DNA from: Bog-473 sp963783965
GTDB lineage: Bacteria; Actinomycetota; Acidimicrobiia; Acidimicrobiales; RAAP-2
Assembly: GCA_963783965.1 (NCBI GenBank)
Contig: CAWAPQ010000002.1
Span: 372,001 to 436,000 of the forward strand
Direction of reading: 5' to 3'
DNA: 64,000 nt
The position numbers and the translations under genes were made by a program. The number at the start of each line of letters is the position of its first letter. Positions within the stretch are counted from its first letter, which is position 1. Of this stretch, positions 51,150-60,461 are shown piece by piece. The notes below the pieces were generated by a model. That model was not told the origin of the DNA, ran no database searches, and saw nothing but the letters and a program-made list of their open reading frames with translations.

Positions 51150-51923
51150 TCAGCCCTCCAGTCGACGCGCCGTCGTGAGGAATCCGGTGTGCCCGACCAT
51201 GCGGTGGTCGGGGCGGACCGAGCGGGCCTCGACGTGCCAGGTGCGCCGCATGATCTCCTGGGTCTCGGCCAGGCCGAAGGGCACGCCGTCCTCGTCCAGC
51301 GCCTGGCGCAACAGCGCCGTCTGGTTGATGGTCGGGAGGTAGGCCAGCAGGATGCCCCCGGGGCGGAGGGCCGTCGCCGCGCCGGCGACCACCTTGTGGG
51401 GCTCGGGCATGTCGAGCAGGATCCGGTCCAGCTCCGTCTCTTCGATGCCCTCGGTCACGTCGCGGATTTCGACGCGGTAGGGCGCGTCGGGGCCCAACGT
51501 GGCCGCCACGTTGGCCCGGGCGCGTTCGGCGAAGTCCTCCCGGAGCTCGTAGCCGACGATGGAGGCTCCGGCCCGCAGGACGGTCATGGAGAGCGCCCCC
51601 GACCCGACACCCGCCTCCAGCACCCGCTGCCCCGGTGCGATGTCCGCCGCAATCAGGATGGCGCCGAGGTCCTTCGGGTAGATGACCTGTGCCCCCCGGG
51701 GCATCTTGAGCACAATGTCGCTCAGCGTCGGCCGCAGCACCAGGAAGCTGCGCCCGGTGGAGCCGGTCACCCGGCAGCCCTCGGCGGCATCGATGATGTC
51801 GTCGTGGGCCAGCACGCCCGCGTGGGTGTGGAAGGTGGCACCGCTCACGAGCGTGAGCAGGTAGCGGCGGTCCTTGGGGTCGATGAGCAGCACCCGCTCC
51901 CCCGCCGCGAGGGCGCCCGGCAC
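51150..51923 (-). CDS. trmI: tRNA (adenine-58-N1)-methyltransferase TrmI
   Basis: 257 residues. SAM site VLEAGVGSGALSMTVLRAGA, the loop DRILLDMPEPHKVV with the catalytic-pocket motif, and MPRGAQVIYPKDLGAILIAADI before it are TrmI hallmarks. It makes m1A58 in tRNA. GTG at 51923 (VPGALAAGERVLLIDPKDR) gives the family start; the longer frame overlaps a small upstream gene and is rejected. TrmI near the mpa locus matches the mycobacterial arrangement, as I recall it. Confidence 0.9.
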   Translation of the reverse strand: MPGALAAGERVLLIDPKDRRYLLTLVSGATFHTHAGVLAHDDIIDAAEGCRVTGSTGRSFLVLRPTLSDIVLKMPRGAQVIYPKDLGAILIAADIAPGQRVLEAGVGSGALSMTVLRAGASIVGYELREDFAERARANVAATLGPDAPYRVEIRDVTEGIEETELDRILLDMPEPHKVVAGAATALRPGGILLAYLPTINQTALLRQALDEDGVPFGLAETQEIMRRTWHVEARSVRPDHRMVGHTGFLTTARRLEG

Positions 51924-51928
51924 GGGCC

Positions 51929-52141
51929 TCAGGCTTCGGCGGCGGGAGCGGTGTTGCGGTCGCGCACGGTGATGAGCACCTGCTCCCCCGGCGACACGGT
52001 CACGCTCGACACGGGGCTGGACCGGTCGTTCAGAACGCGGCGGAGGAAGAAGGTGGCACCGGCGAGCAGGAACCAGTACCAATTGCCGGCCACGCCTCGT
52101 CGGACCCCGGCGCGCAGGAAGCGCCGCAGGAGCAGGTCCAC
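51929..52141 (-). CDS. small hypothetical membrane-associated protein
   Basis: 70 residues: a basic N-terminus (LLLRRFLRAGVRRG), a hydrophobic stretch GNWYWFLLAGATFFL that could be one short membrane segment, and a beta-prone tail VTVSPGEQVLITVRDRN. Not recognised. It lies one base after the stop of the next small membrane gene upstream and 5 bases before trmI, fitting an operon. Confidence 0.55.
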   Translation of the reverse strand: MDLLLRRFLRAGVRRGVAGNWYWFLLAGATFFLRRVLNDRSSPVSSVTVSPGEQVLITVRDRNTAPAAEA

Positions 52142-52142
52142 C

Positions 52143-52376
52143 TCAGAGCCGCCGGATCTCGACGACGGCCGACTTGGCCCGGCCGCGTCGGCGGCCCGCC
52201 AGGAAGGCCAGCGTCAGGAGCAGGATGCCGACGGCACCGGCCACGGCCAGTCCTCGCGGCGCCGCCGCCCGGGCCGAGGCCTCGCCCTCGCCCATCACCT
52301 GTGAGTAGGCGGCCTGCAGGTCTTCCCGCGTGATGAGGCGCCCGTTGCTTCCCGCCCTCGTGGTCGTGCCTGCCAT
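52143..52376 (-). CDS. small single-pass membrane protein, unknown
   Basis: 77 residues: a polar N-terminus (RLITREDLQAAYSQVMGEGEASARAAAP) and one membrane helix (about 44-61, LAVAGAVGILLLTLAFLAG) followed by a basic tail. Its ATG overlaps the stop of the upstream holin-like gene (ATGA), so the pair is coupled. No family recognised. Confidence 0.6.
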   Translation of the reverse strand: MAGTTTRAGSNGRLITREDLQAAYSQVMGEGEASARAAAPRGLAVAGAVGILLLTLAFLAGRRRGRAKSAVVEIRRL

Positions 52377-52768
52377 CAGCTCGCTCCCTCCTGTCCTTCG
52401 ATCTCTCTCGCTTCACGCCGGGCGATGACTTCGGGCAGCTTCGCCTGTCCCGGTCCGGCCTGGATCCGCAGCGCCGCCACGGCGATCACGGCGACACCGA
52501 GCACGACGGTCACCGCGTAGGGCACCCACGACCAGTCCCCCTCCAGCGCGGTCCCGGTCTCGGTCTGCAGCAGGCGCAGCACCCCGAGGAGGATGAGCAG
52601 GAGCCCGAAGGCGAGGAAGAACGATCCGGCGATCCCCATGTAGAGGAAGCGGCCCAGGCCTCGCAGCGGTGCGACCACCTCCTGCTTGAGGTAGTCCACC
52701 GTGAGCTGGTAGGCGTCGTCTCCCGCGTTGCGCAGCCCGTGACTCCCGTTGTCCGACGATGGTGTCAT
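52376..52768 (-). CDS. two-helix membrane protein, Actinobacterial Holin-X-like
   Basis: 130 residues: a polar N-terminus (YQLTVDYLKQEVVAPLRGLGRFLYMG), two membrane helices (about 44-65 and 84-104), and a charged tail. The KQEVVxPL segment before the first helix matches the Actinobacterial putative holin/Phage_holin_3_6 group, which is mostly non-phage membrane protein of unknown role. It heads the four-gene minus-strand run to trmI. Confidence 0.55.
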   Translation of the reverse strand: MTPSSDNGSHGLRNAGDDAYQLTVDYLKQEVVAPLRGLGRFLYMGIAGSFFLAFGLLLILLGVLRLLQTETGTALEGDWSWVPYAVTVVLGVAVIAVAALRIQAGPGQAKLPEVIARREAREIEGQEGAS

Positions 52769-52827
52769 GAACGCATAATCCTGGTCTCTGGACCGGTCCT
52801 ACGCAAACACCGCCCGGGAGGGACGTC

Positions 52828-53244
52828 TCAGGTGCGGTCCTTGTAGATGTAGGTCGACGACGCCCGGGCCACCAACCGCTCCCCGTCCTGGCCCTCTGTG
52901 CGGGCGGTGACGCTGGCCTCCACGAAGGCCACGCGGCGCCCGCCCGACACCACCGTGGCGGTGCAGGTCAGGTCGGCCCCGGGTGGGACGGCGCCCAGGA
53001 AGCTGATCTTCATTTCGGCGTTGGAGCAGAAGACCCGGCGGCCCTCGGCGTAGGTGACGGCGGCGGCACCCATGGACGAGTCGGCGAAGGCGCCGAGGAA
53101 GCCCCCTTGCATAATGCCGGCGGGGTTGGCGAAGCGCTCGTCCGCCCGCATGCGCCAGACGCAGCGGCCCGGGACCGTCTTGTCGGCGCATGTCATCCCC
53201 AGGGTCAAGTCGCTGTTTGGCGGCACCTGCATGCGGGAAGCCAT
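52828..53244 (-). CDS. PaaI-type hotdog thioesterase
   Basis: 138 residues. NPAGIMQGGFLGAFADSSMGAAAVTYAEG is the hotdog helix with the Gly-Gly turn and a catalytic Asp; VFCSNAEMKISFLGAVPPGADLTCTATVVSGGRRVAFVEASV matches the following strands of PaaI-like acyl-CoA thioesterases. ATG at 53244; divergent from tkt, 60 bases apart. Likely hydrolyses acyl-CoA, perhaps aromatic or medium-chain. Confidence 0.8.
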   Translation of the reverse strand: MASRMQVPPNSDLTLGMTCADKTVPGRCVWRMRADERFANPAGIMQGGFLGAFADSSMGAAAVTYAEGRRVFCSNAEMKISFLGAVPPGADLTCTATVVSGGRRVAFVEASVTARTEGQDGERLVARASSTYIYKDRT

Positions 53245-53304
53245 GAACGTGAAGAGTAGGTGACGGCCTGACGGCCGCCGGAAGGGGACGGTTAGGGTTT
53301 GACC

Positions 53305-55326
53305 ATGGCGTTGCAGACACCCACTCCGGTCGTACAGGACCCCAGGCTGGTGGAGCTCGGCATCAATGTCGTGCGCGGCATCGCGATGGATGCGCCCGAG
53401 GCCGCCCACTCCGGCCACTCCGGCACCGCCATGGCGCTGGCACCGCTGGCCCACGTGCTCTGGACGCGCATCATGAACTACGACCCGCGCGACCCCGAGT
53501 GGCCGGACCACGACCGCTTCGTCCTCTCCAACGGGCACGCCTGCATCCTGCAGTACGCCATGCTGCACCTGACCGGGTACGACCTCTCGCTCGAGGACCT
53601 GCGCCAGTTCCGCCAGTGGGGCAGCCGCACGCCGGGGCACCCCGAGGCCGGCCACACGGCGGGGATCGACGTCACCACGGGGCCACTGGGGCAGGGGGTG
53701 GGCGACGCCGTCGGCATGGCCATCGCCGAGCGCTGGCTGCGGACGACGTTCGGCAGCGACGTGTGCGACCACCGGACCTACGTCATCGCCGGCGACGGCT
53801 GCTTCATGGAGGGGGTCTCGCACGAGGCGGCCTCGCTGGCCGGGCATCTCGGCCTCGGCCGGCTGCTCGCGTTCTACGACGACAACCACATCACCATCGA
53901 CGGCCCGACCGAGCTGGCGTACAACGACAACGTGCCCGAGCGCTTCGCGGCCTACGGGTGGCGGGTGCGCAACCTGGGCGAAATGGCAAACGACGTGGAC
54001 GCGCTGGAGGCCGCCATCCGGGAGGCGCTCGACGAGCCGGCTGACGGGCCCGACGCCAGACCGACCCTGCTGGTGCTGCGGAGCCACATCGGGTGGCCCT
54101 CGCCGAAGCTGACCGACACGGCGGCGGCCCACGGCTCGCCGTTCGGCGCCGAGGAGATCAAGGTGACCAAGGAGCTCCTGGGCCTGCCGCCGGACCAGAC
54201 CTTCTGGGTTCCCGACGAGGTGCGCGACTTCTACGGCCAGCAGATCGCCCGCGGCGCGGAGCGCCACGCCGCCTGGACCGAGCGCTTCAAGGCCTGGAAG
54301 GGCGACCGGGCGGCCTGGGAGGCCGCGCAGGCCGGGCGGGGGTTGGCGGGCTGGGCGGACGACCTGCCCGGATTCGACGCCGGCACCCAGCTCGCCACCC
54401 GCCACGCCATCAACCAGTGCATCGACGCGACGGCGGGCAAGCTGCCGGGGTTGCTGGCCGGCTCGGCCGACCTGACCGGCAACAACGGCGTCAAGGTAAA
54501 GGGCGCCGAGATGCAGTCCCGCCAGACGCCCGGGGGGATTCAGATCCACTACGGCATCCGCGAGCACGGCATGGGGTCGGCCATGAACGGCATGGCGCAG
54601 CACGGGGGTGTCCTGCCCGTGGGCGGAACGTTCTTCTGCTTCTCCGACTACATGCGACCCGCCGTCCGCCTGGCCGCGCTGACCGGGACGCACGTCATCT
54701 ACTCCTGGACCCACGACTCGGTCGGCCTGGGCGAGGACGGCCCGACCCACCAGCCGATCGAGCATCTGGCCTCCCTGCGGGCCATGCCCGGGCTCAGCAT
54801 CATCCGCCCGGCCGACGCCAACGAGACGGCCCAGGCCTGGCGCCTGGCCGTCGAGGCGGACGGGCCGGTCGGTCTGGTCCTGACCCGCCAGAACGTGCCC
54901 GTCCTGGCCGCCACGGCGGAGCGGGCAGCCGACGGCGTCGACCGTGGCGCCTACGTCCTGGTCGACAGCGACGGGCCGCCCCGGATCGTCCTGGTCGGCA
55001 CCGGTAGCGAGGTCCAGCACTGTGTCGACGCCGCCGCGGTGCTGGCCCAGTCAGGGGTGCAGGCGCAGGTGGTGTCGTTCCCGTCCTGGGACCGCTTCGA
55101 GCAGCAGCCCGACGACTACCAGGACTCGGTGTTCCCGCCGGATGTGCCTGTGGTGAGCATCGAGGCCGGCGCCACCTTCGGCTGGGACCGCTACGCCGAC
55201 GACGCCATCGGGATCGACCACTTCGGCGCGTCGGCCCCGGGGGCGGTCGCCATGGAGAAGTTCGGGATCACCGCCGAGCACGTGGTGGAACGGGCCCGGG
55301 CCCTCCTGGCCGAACTGGGTGGCTGA
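53305..55326 (+). CDS. tkt: transketolase
   Basis: 673 residues. Thiamine-diphosphate fold: AAHSGHSGTAMALAPLAHVLW, the GDGCFMEGVSHEAASLAGHLGL magnesium/ThDP motif, and the pyrimidine-domain HDSVGLGEDGPTHQPIEHL. It moves two-carbon units between sugar phosphates in the pentose phosphate and related pathways. ATG at 53305 chosen; a TTG six bases earlier is in frame. First gene of the tkt-tal-gnd-pgl run. Confidence 0.94.
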   Translation: MALQTPTPVVQDPRLVELGINVVRGIAMDAPEAAHSGHSGTAMALAPLAHVLWTRIMNYDPRDPEWPDHDRFVLSNGHACILQYAMLHLTGYDLSLEDLRQFRQWGSRTPGHPEAGHTAGIDVTTGPLGQGVGDAVGMAIAERWLRTTFGSDVCDHRTYVIAGDGCFMEGVSHEAASLAGHLGLGRLLAFYDDNHITIDGPTELAYNDNVPERFAAYGWRVRNLGEMANDVDALEAAIREALDEPADGPDARPTLLVLRSHIGWPSPKLTDTAAAHGSPFGAEEIKVTKELLGLPPDQTFWVPDEVRDFYGQQIARGAERHAAWTERFKAWKGDRAAWEAAQAGRGLAGWADDLPGFDAGTQLATRHAINQCIDATAGKLPGLLAGSADLTGNNGVKVKGAEMQSRQTPGGIQIHYGIREHGMGSAMNGMAQHGGVLPVGGTFFCFSDYMRPAVRLAALTGTHVIYSWTHDSVGLGEDGPTHQPIEHLASLRAMPGLSIIRPADANETAQAWRLAVEADGPVGLVLTRQNVPVLAATAERAADGVDRGAYVLVDSDGPPRIVLVGTGSEVQHCVDAAAVLAQSGVQAQVVSFPSWDRFEQQPDDYQDSVFPPDVPVVSIEAGATFGWDRYADDAIGIDHFGASAPGAVAMEKFGITAEHVVERARALLAELGG

Positions 55327-55383
55327 CCCCGTACCGGCGGTGCGCCGCCGGCGACACGGAGCGCGACGAAGGGAGCAATTGAC

Positions 55384-56499
55384 ATGACCCGATTGCAGGA
55401 CCTCTACGAGATCGGTGGCCAGAGTGCCTGGCTCGACAACCTGCGCCGGGACTGGCTCGAAGGGGGCCAGTTGGCCGAGTTGCTCGCACTGGGCGTGCGC
55501 GGCATCACGTCCAACCCGACCATCTTCGCCAACGCCATCAGCGGCCAGGACACCTACGACGACCAGTTCCGCGCCCTCATGAAGGACCACACGGTCGACG
55601 GCGCCTACTGGGAGATGGCCATCACCGACATCACCAACGCGCTCGCCATGCTGCGCCCGCTCTACGACGAGAGCGACGGTGAGGACGGCTACGTCTCGCT
55701 CGAGGTCTCGCCGGCCCAGGCCCACGAGACGGCGGACACGGTCACGTCGGCGCGCGACCTGCACGCGCGCATCGACCAACCCAACCTCTTCGTCAAGGTG
55801 CCGGCGACGAAGGAGGGTGTGCCGGCCATCGAGACCCTGATCGGCGAGGGGCACAGCATCAACGTCACCCTGATTTTCGGGCTCGACCGCTACGACGAGG
55901 TCATGGAGGCCTACCTGAAGGGCCTCGAGGCCCTGGTGGCCGCCGGGCGCGAGGCCGAGCTGTCCAAGGTGGCCAGCGTCGGCTCCTTCTTCGTCAGCCG
56001 GGTCGACACCGAGGTCGACCGCCGCCTGGTGACCCTGGCCGGGGGGGAGCAGGGTGACCCCGCCATCCTCGGTCTGCGCGGCACCGCCGCGGTGGCCCAG
56101 GCGCAGGCGGCCTATCAGCACTTCCACCGCACCTTCTCCGGCGACCGCTGGGAGGCACTGCGGGCGAAGGGCGCCCGCGTGCAGCGGCCGCTGTGGGCCT
56201 CGACCTCGACCAAGAACCCGGCCTACTCCGACCTGCTCTACGTGGACAGCCTGATCGGCCCGGCCACGGTGAACACCATGCCGGAGCCGACGCTGCGCGC
56301 ATTCGAGGAGCACGGGACGCTCAAGCGCACGGTCGACGCCGATCCGGACGGGGCGACCACCGCGCTGGCCCGGCTGGCCGACGCCGGCATCGACATGCTC
56401 GATGTGGAGCAGACGCTCGAGGACGAAGGCGTCCACTCCTTCTCGAAATCGTTCGACGAGCTGGTGCAGAAGCTGACCGACAAAGCCGCTACCTTCTGA
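55384..56499 (+). CDS. tal: transaldolase
   Basis: 371 residues, the long actinobacterial type. GITSNPTIFANAISGQDTYDDQ near the N-terminus, the Schiff-base Lys138 in NLFVKVPAT, and RPLWASTSTKNPAYSDLLYVDSLIGPATVNTMP are diagnostic. It transfers dihydroxyacetone units between sugar phosphates. ATG at 55384 follows GAAGGGAGCA. 57 bases after tkt on the same strand. Confidence 0.95.
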   Translation: MTRLQDLYEIGGQSAWLDNLRRDWLEGGQLAELLALGVRGITSNPTIFANAISGQDTYDDQFRALMKDHTVDGAYWEMAITDITNALAMLRPLYDESDGEDGYVSLEVSPAQAHETADTVTSARDLHARIDQPNLFVKVPATKEGVPAIETLIGEGHSINVTLIFGLDRYDEVMEAYLKGLEALVAAGREAELSKVASVGSFFVSRVDTEVDRRLVTLAGGEQGDPAILGLRGTAAVAQAQAAYQHFHRTFSGDRWEALRAKGARVQRPLWASTSTKNPAYSDLLYVDSLIGPATVNTMPEPTLRAFEEHGTLKRTVDADPDGATTALARLADAGIDMLDVEQTLEDEGVHSFSKSFDELVQKLTDKAATF

Positions 56500-56527
56500 G
56501 CCGGCAGCACAACCGAGAGGAGCGCGC

Positions 56528-57466
56528 ATGAAGATCGGCATGATCGGACTGGGCAAGATGGGCGCCAACATGACCGAGCGCCTGCTCAAGGGCGGGCACG
56601 AGGTGGTGGCCTACGACCTGAACGCCGACGCGGTCAAGGCGGCGTCGGCCAAGGGCGCGGAGGCGGCGACGAGCCTGGCCGACCTGGCCGAGAAGCTGGA
56701 CTCCCCCCGGGCGGTCTGGGTGATGCTGCCCGCCGGGCACATCACGGACTCGACGGTCGAGGAGCTGTCCGGGATCTTCGCGAAGGGCGACGTCATCATC
56801 GACGGTGGGAACTCCAACTACAAGGAGTGGAAGGCGCTCGCCGACAAGCTCGAGAAGACCGGGGTCGGCTTTGTCGACGCCGGGACGTCGGGCGGCGTGT
56901 GGGGCCTGACCGAGGGCTACTGCCTCATGGTCGGTGGCACCAAAGAGGCGGTGGCGGTCGTCGAGCCGGCCCTCCTGACCCTGGCGCCCGAGGGCGGCTA
57001 CGCCCACGTGGGCCCGGTCGGCGCGGGGCACTTCGTGAAGATGGTGCACAACGGCGTCGAGTACGGGCTCATGCAGGCCTACGCCGAGGGCTTCGAGATC
57101 ATGGGCAAGGCCGACGAGTTCGACCTCGACCTGCACGAGATCGCCTCCATCTGGCGCTACGGCTCGGTGGTGCGCAGCTGGCTGCTCGACCTGGCCGAGC
57201 GGGCGCTGCGGCCCGGGGCCGGCTTCGACGACATCAAGGGCGTGGTGGTCGACTCGGGCGAAGGCCGCTGGACGGCGCAGGAGGCCATCGACCGTGGCGT
57301 CCCCGCACCGGTCATCGCCACCTCGCTCTTCACCCGCTTCGCCTCCCAGGAACCGGACTCGCTCCAGCTGAAGATGCTCTCCGCGCTGCGCAACCAGTTC
57401 GGCGGCCACGCCGTCACGCTGGAGTCGGGTGAGCAGGGTCTCGAGACCGAGACTCCGACGCCCTAA
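56528..57466 (+). CDS. gnd: 6-phosphogluconate dehydrogenase (short, decarboxylating)
   Basis: 312 residues. GMIGLGKMGANM cofactor motif, DAGTSGGVWG and HFVKMVHNGVEYGLMQ with catalytic Lys171 mark the family. Its length (about 300) is that of the short NAD-preferring GndA-like enzymes rather than the 470-residue NADP type. It oxidises 6-phosphogluconate to ribulose-5-phosphate and CO2. ATG start at 56528 after GAGAGGAGC. 28 bases after tal, followed closely by pgl. Confidence 0.93.
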   Translation: MKIGMIGLGKMGANMTERLLKGGHEVVAYDLNADAVKAASAKGAEAATSLADLAEKLDSPRAVWVMLPAGHITDSTVEELSGIFAKGDVIIDGGNSNYKEWKALADKLEKTGVGFVDAGTSGGVWGLTEGYCLMVGGTKEAVAVVEPALLTLAPEGGYAHVGPVGAGHFVKMVHNGVEYGLMQAYAEGFEIMGKADEFDLDLHEIASIWRYGSVVRSWLLDLAERALRPGAGFDDIKGVVVDSGEGRWTAQEAIDRGVPAPVIATSLFTRFASQEPDSLQLKMLSALRNQFGGHAVTLESGEQGLETETPTP

Positions 57467-57475
57467 TTGTCGTCC

Positions 57476-58153
57476 ATGCTCACCCCCGTCGAGGACGTCC
57501 CCCACGCCTTCAGTGACGCCGTGCGCGAGGCCTTCGCGGCCCGCCCGGGCCCGCGCTTCGCGCTGGTGCTCTCGGGCGGCCCGACGGCGCAGGCGTGCTA
57601 CGAGGTCCTGGCCACCGCCGGCGACATCGACTGGGGCGTGGTCGACATTTACGTCGGGGACGAACGCGTGGTCGCGCCCGACGACGAGGACGCCAACCAG
57701 CGCCTGATCAAGGAGGCCCTCATCGACCGGGTGGGTGGCGTCGGTTCCTTTTCGCCGATGCCCACCGTGGGCCCCATCGGGGAGTGCGTGGCCGCGTACC
57801 AGCGCACCATGTCGGATCTGGTGACCGGTCCGGGGATCGACCTGATCCACTTGGGCATGGGCCCGGACGGGCACACGGCCTCGCTGTTCCCGGGTGCTCC
57901 GACGCTCGACGCCGAACCGGGTGTGCTGGTGCTGGCCACCGAGGACCCCAACGGCGTCAACCCGCACCCGCGCCTCACCCTGACGCTGCCGGCCATCAAT
58001 TCGGCCCGGCTCGCGGTCTTCACCGTGTCCGGAGCGTCGAAGGCAGCGGCCGTGGCGGCGCTCCTCCGCGGCGACGACCTCCCCGCCTCCCGCGTCCATG
58101 CCGGGCGGGACCTGTGGCTGGTCGACGGCGCCGCGCGCGCCGAAGCCCCCTAG
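57476..58153 (+). CDS. pgl: 6-phosphogluconolactonase
   Basis: 225 residues. ALVLSGGPTAQACYEVL, VDIYVGDERVV and IHLGMGPDGHTASLFPG are the conserved blocks of DevB/Pgl-type lactonases. It hydrolyses 6-phosphogluconolactone to 6-phosphogluconate. The start is ATG at 57476, or a TTG at 57467 overlapping the gnd end. It completes a pgl-gnd pair; zwf, which would supply the substrate, is not in the window. Confidence 0.92.
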   Translation: MLTPVEDVPHAFSDAVREAFAARPGPRFALVLSGGPTAQACYEVLATAGDIDWGVVDIYVGDERVVAPDDEDANQRLIKEALIDRVGGVGSFSPMPTVGPIGECVAAYQRTMSDLVTGPGIDLIHLGMGPDGHTASLFPGAPTLDAEPGVLVLATEDPNGVNPHPRLTLTLPAINSARLAVFTVSGASKAAAVAALLRGDDLPASRVHAGRDLWLVDGAARAEAP

Positions 58154-58163
58154 ATTGGCCTCA

Positions 58164-60461
58164 ATGCTCTCCGACGCCGATCTGCTCCGCACTCCTCTCG
58201 ACGACCTGACGGCACTGGCCCGTGTGGTGCGCGACGGCGCGCACGGGCGCCGGGTCACCTACTCGCCCAAGGTCTTCATCCCGCTGACCATGCTGTGCCG
58301 GGACCGCTGTGGCTACTGCACGTTCGCCAAGGCGCCGGCCCGCGTCACCGCGCCCTACCTCCTCCCCGAGGAGGTGCTGGCCATCGCCGAGGCGGGCAAG
58401 GCAGCCGGCTGCCACGAGGCCCTCTTCACCCTGGGCGAGCGGCCCGAGCTGCGGTACCCCGTGGCGGCGGAGTGGCTGGCCGGCCAGGGCTACGCCTCGA
58501 CGGTGGACTACCTCGCCGCCATGTGCCGCCTCGTCCTGGAGGAGACCGGCCTGCTCCCCCACGCCAACGCCGGCGCGCTCGACGCCGGCGAGCTGGCCTC
58601 GCTGCGCCCGGTGGCGGCCAGCCAGGGGATGATGCTCGAGTCGCTGGCCGAGGGCCTCGACGCGCACCGGGGCGCGCCCGACAAGGTGCCGGCCCGCCGG
58701 CTGGCCACGCTCGAGTTCGCCGGTGAGCTCGCCATCCCCTTCACCACCGGCATTCTGGTGGGCATCGGCGACGACCGGAGCGGCCAGCTGGCCGCCCTGC
58801 ACGCCATCGCCGAGGCGCACGCCCGCCACGGGCACGTGCAGGAGGTGATCGTGCAGAACTTCCTGCCCAAGCCCGGCACGGCCATGGCCAAGGCGGCGCC
58901 GTGCCCGCCCGAGGACCTGCAGTGGGCGATCGCGGCGGCCCGCCTTGTGCTCCCCCCCGACATCCACGTGCAGGCGCCGCCCAACCTCTCCGACGACCTG
59001 GGCCCGTTGCTGCACGCCGGCATCGACGACTGGGGCGGTGTCTCGCCGGTCACGGCCGACCACGTGAACCCCGAGCGGGCCTGGCCGGCGCTCGACATCC
59101 TGCGCGAGGCCACCGAGGCGGCCGGCCACACGCTGGCGCCCCGCCTGACCATCTACCCCACCTTCGCCCACGACCCGGGCCGCTGGCTCGACGCGGCGCT
59201 GCACTTCCCGGTGCTCGACGCCTCCGACGCCGAGGGGCTGGCCCGCGACGGCTCGTGGTGCTCGGGGGGCGGGGAGCCGCCGCCCCCGCTGCTCGACCAG
59301 ACGTCCCCGCCCCGCGCCGCGGCGGGCGCCCTCTCGACCGGCGGTGGTGCCGTCGCCGAGGTGCTGGCCGGCGTGGCCCTGGGCCAGGAGGTGGGCGAGG
59401 CGGAGATCGTCACGCTCTTCAGCGCCCGCGGCCCCGAGGTGCGCCTGGTGGCCGAGGTGGCCGACGACCTGCGTCGCCGCATCGCCGGCGACGACGTGAC
59501 CTTCGTGCGCAACCGGAACATCAACTACACCAACGTCTGCACGTTCAAGTGCCGCTTCTGCGCCTTCTCCAAGGGGCCGCTCTCGCTCAACCTGCGCGGG
59601 GCGCCCTACCTGCTGGAGCTCGACGAGATCACCCGCCGGGTGGCCGAGGCCGTCGACGAGGGGGCCACCGAGGTCTGCCTGCAGGGCGGCATCCACCCCA
59701 ACTTCGACGGGGACTACTACCTGCACGTGTTGGAGGCGGTGCGGGCCGGCTCGCCCGACATCCACATCCACGGCTTCACCGCGCTGGAGGTGACCGAGGG
59801 AGCGCGGCGCTCCGAGGTGCCCCTGGCCGAGTACCTGACCCGGCTCAAGGAGGCCGGCCTCAAGACGCTGCCGGGCACGGCGGCCGAGATCCTCGACGAC
59901 GACGTGCGCGCCCTCATCTGCCCCGACAAGATCAACACCGAGGAGTGGCTGGAGGCGCACCGCACCGCACACGGGGTGGGCCTGCGCTCCAACATCACCA
60001 TCATGTTCGGCTCGGTCGAGCAGCCGGTGAGCTGGGCCCGTCACATGGTGCGCACGCGGGCGTTGCAGCGCGAGACCGGTGGCTTCACCGAGTTCGTGCC
60101 GCTGCCCTTCGTACACATGGCCACCCCGATCTACCTCCAGAAGAAGGCCCGGCGGGGACCGACCTTCCGCGAGACCCTGCTCATGCACTCGGTGGCGCGC
60201 ATCGCCTACGTGGGCGACATCGACAACATTCAGGTCAGCTGGGTCAAAATGGGCGGCGAGGGCGCGCGGCAGGTGCTGCGCGCCGGGGCCAACGACCTGG
60301 GCGGCACGCTCATGGACGAGAACATCTCGCGGGCGGCGGGCGCGCAGCACGGCCAACGCATGGGCGTCGAGGAGCTGGAGGCCATTGTGGCGCCGCTCGG
60401 GCGGCCACTGGTGCAGCGCTCGACCCTGTACGCGTCGGCCGGCGCGCCGGCGGGCGCGTGA
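58164..60461 (+). CDS. fbiC: FO synthase, fused CofG/CofH radical-SAM protein
   Basis: 765 residues with two radical-SAM halves. The first cluster motif CxxxCxxC is Cys45, Cys49 and Cys52 (CRDRCGYC); the second is Cys459, Cys463 and Cys466 (CTFKCRFC). It joins tyrosine and a flavin precursor into FO, the chromophore of cofactor F420; the fused form is typical of Actinobacteria. ATG at 58164. The gene after it starts within its stop (GTGA), so it is coupled to the LOG-like gene. Confidence 0.96.
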   Translation: MLSDADLLRTPLDDLTALARVVRDGAHGRRVTYSPKVFIPLTMLCRDRCGYCTFAKAPARVTAPYLLPEEVLAIAEAGKAAGCHEALFTLGERPELRYPVAAEWLAGQGYASTVDYLAAMCRLVLEETGLLPHANAGALDAGELASLRPVAASQGMMLESLAEGLDAHRGAPDKVPARRLATLEFAGELAIPFTTGILVGIGDDRSGQLAALHAIAEAHARHGHVQEVIVQNFLPKPGTAMAKAAPCPPEDLQWAIAAARLVLPPDIHVQAPPNLSDDLGPLLHAGIDDWGGVSPVTADHVNPERAWPALDILREATEAAGHTLAPRLTIYPTFAHDPGRWLDAALHFPVLDASDAEGLARDGSWCSGGGEPPPPLLDQTSPPRAAAGALSTGGGAVAEVLAGVALGQEVGEAEIVTLFSARGPEVRLVAEVADDLRRRIAGDDVTFVRNRNINYTNVCTFKCRFCAFSKGPLSLNLRGAPYLLELDEITRRVAEAVDEGATEVCLQGGIHPNFDGDYYLHVLEAVRAGSPDIHIHGFTALEVTEGARRSEVPLAEYLTRLKEAGLKTLPGTAAEILDDDVRALICPDKINTEEWLEAHRTAHGVGLRSNITIMFGSVEQPVSWARHMVRTRALQRETGGFTEFVPLPFVHMATPIYLQKKARRGPTFRETLLMHSVARIAYVGDIDNIQVSWVKMGGEGARQVLRAGANDLGGTLMDENISRAAGAQHGQRMGVEELEAIVAPLGRPLVQRSTLYASAGAPAGA

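Noticed and set aside
58161..60356. 731-residue frame antisense to fbiC
   Set aside because: fbiC carries both radical-SAM motifs; the reverse frame has no domain.
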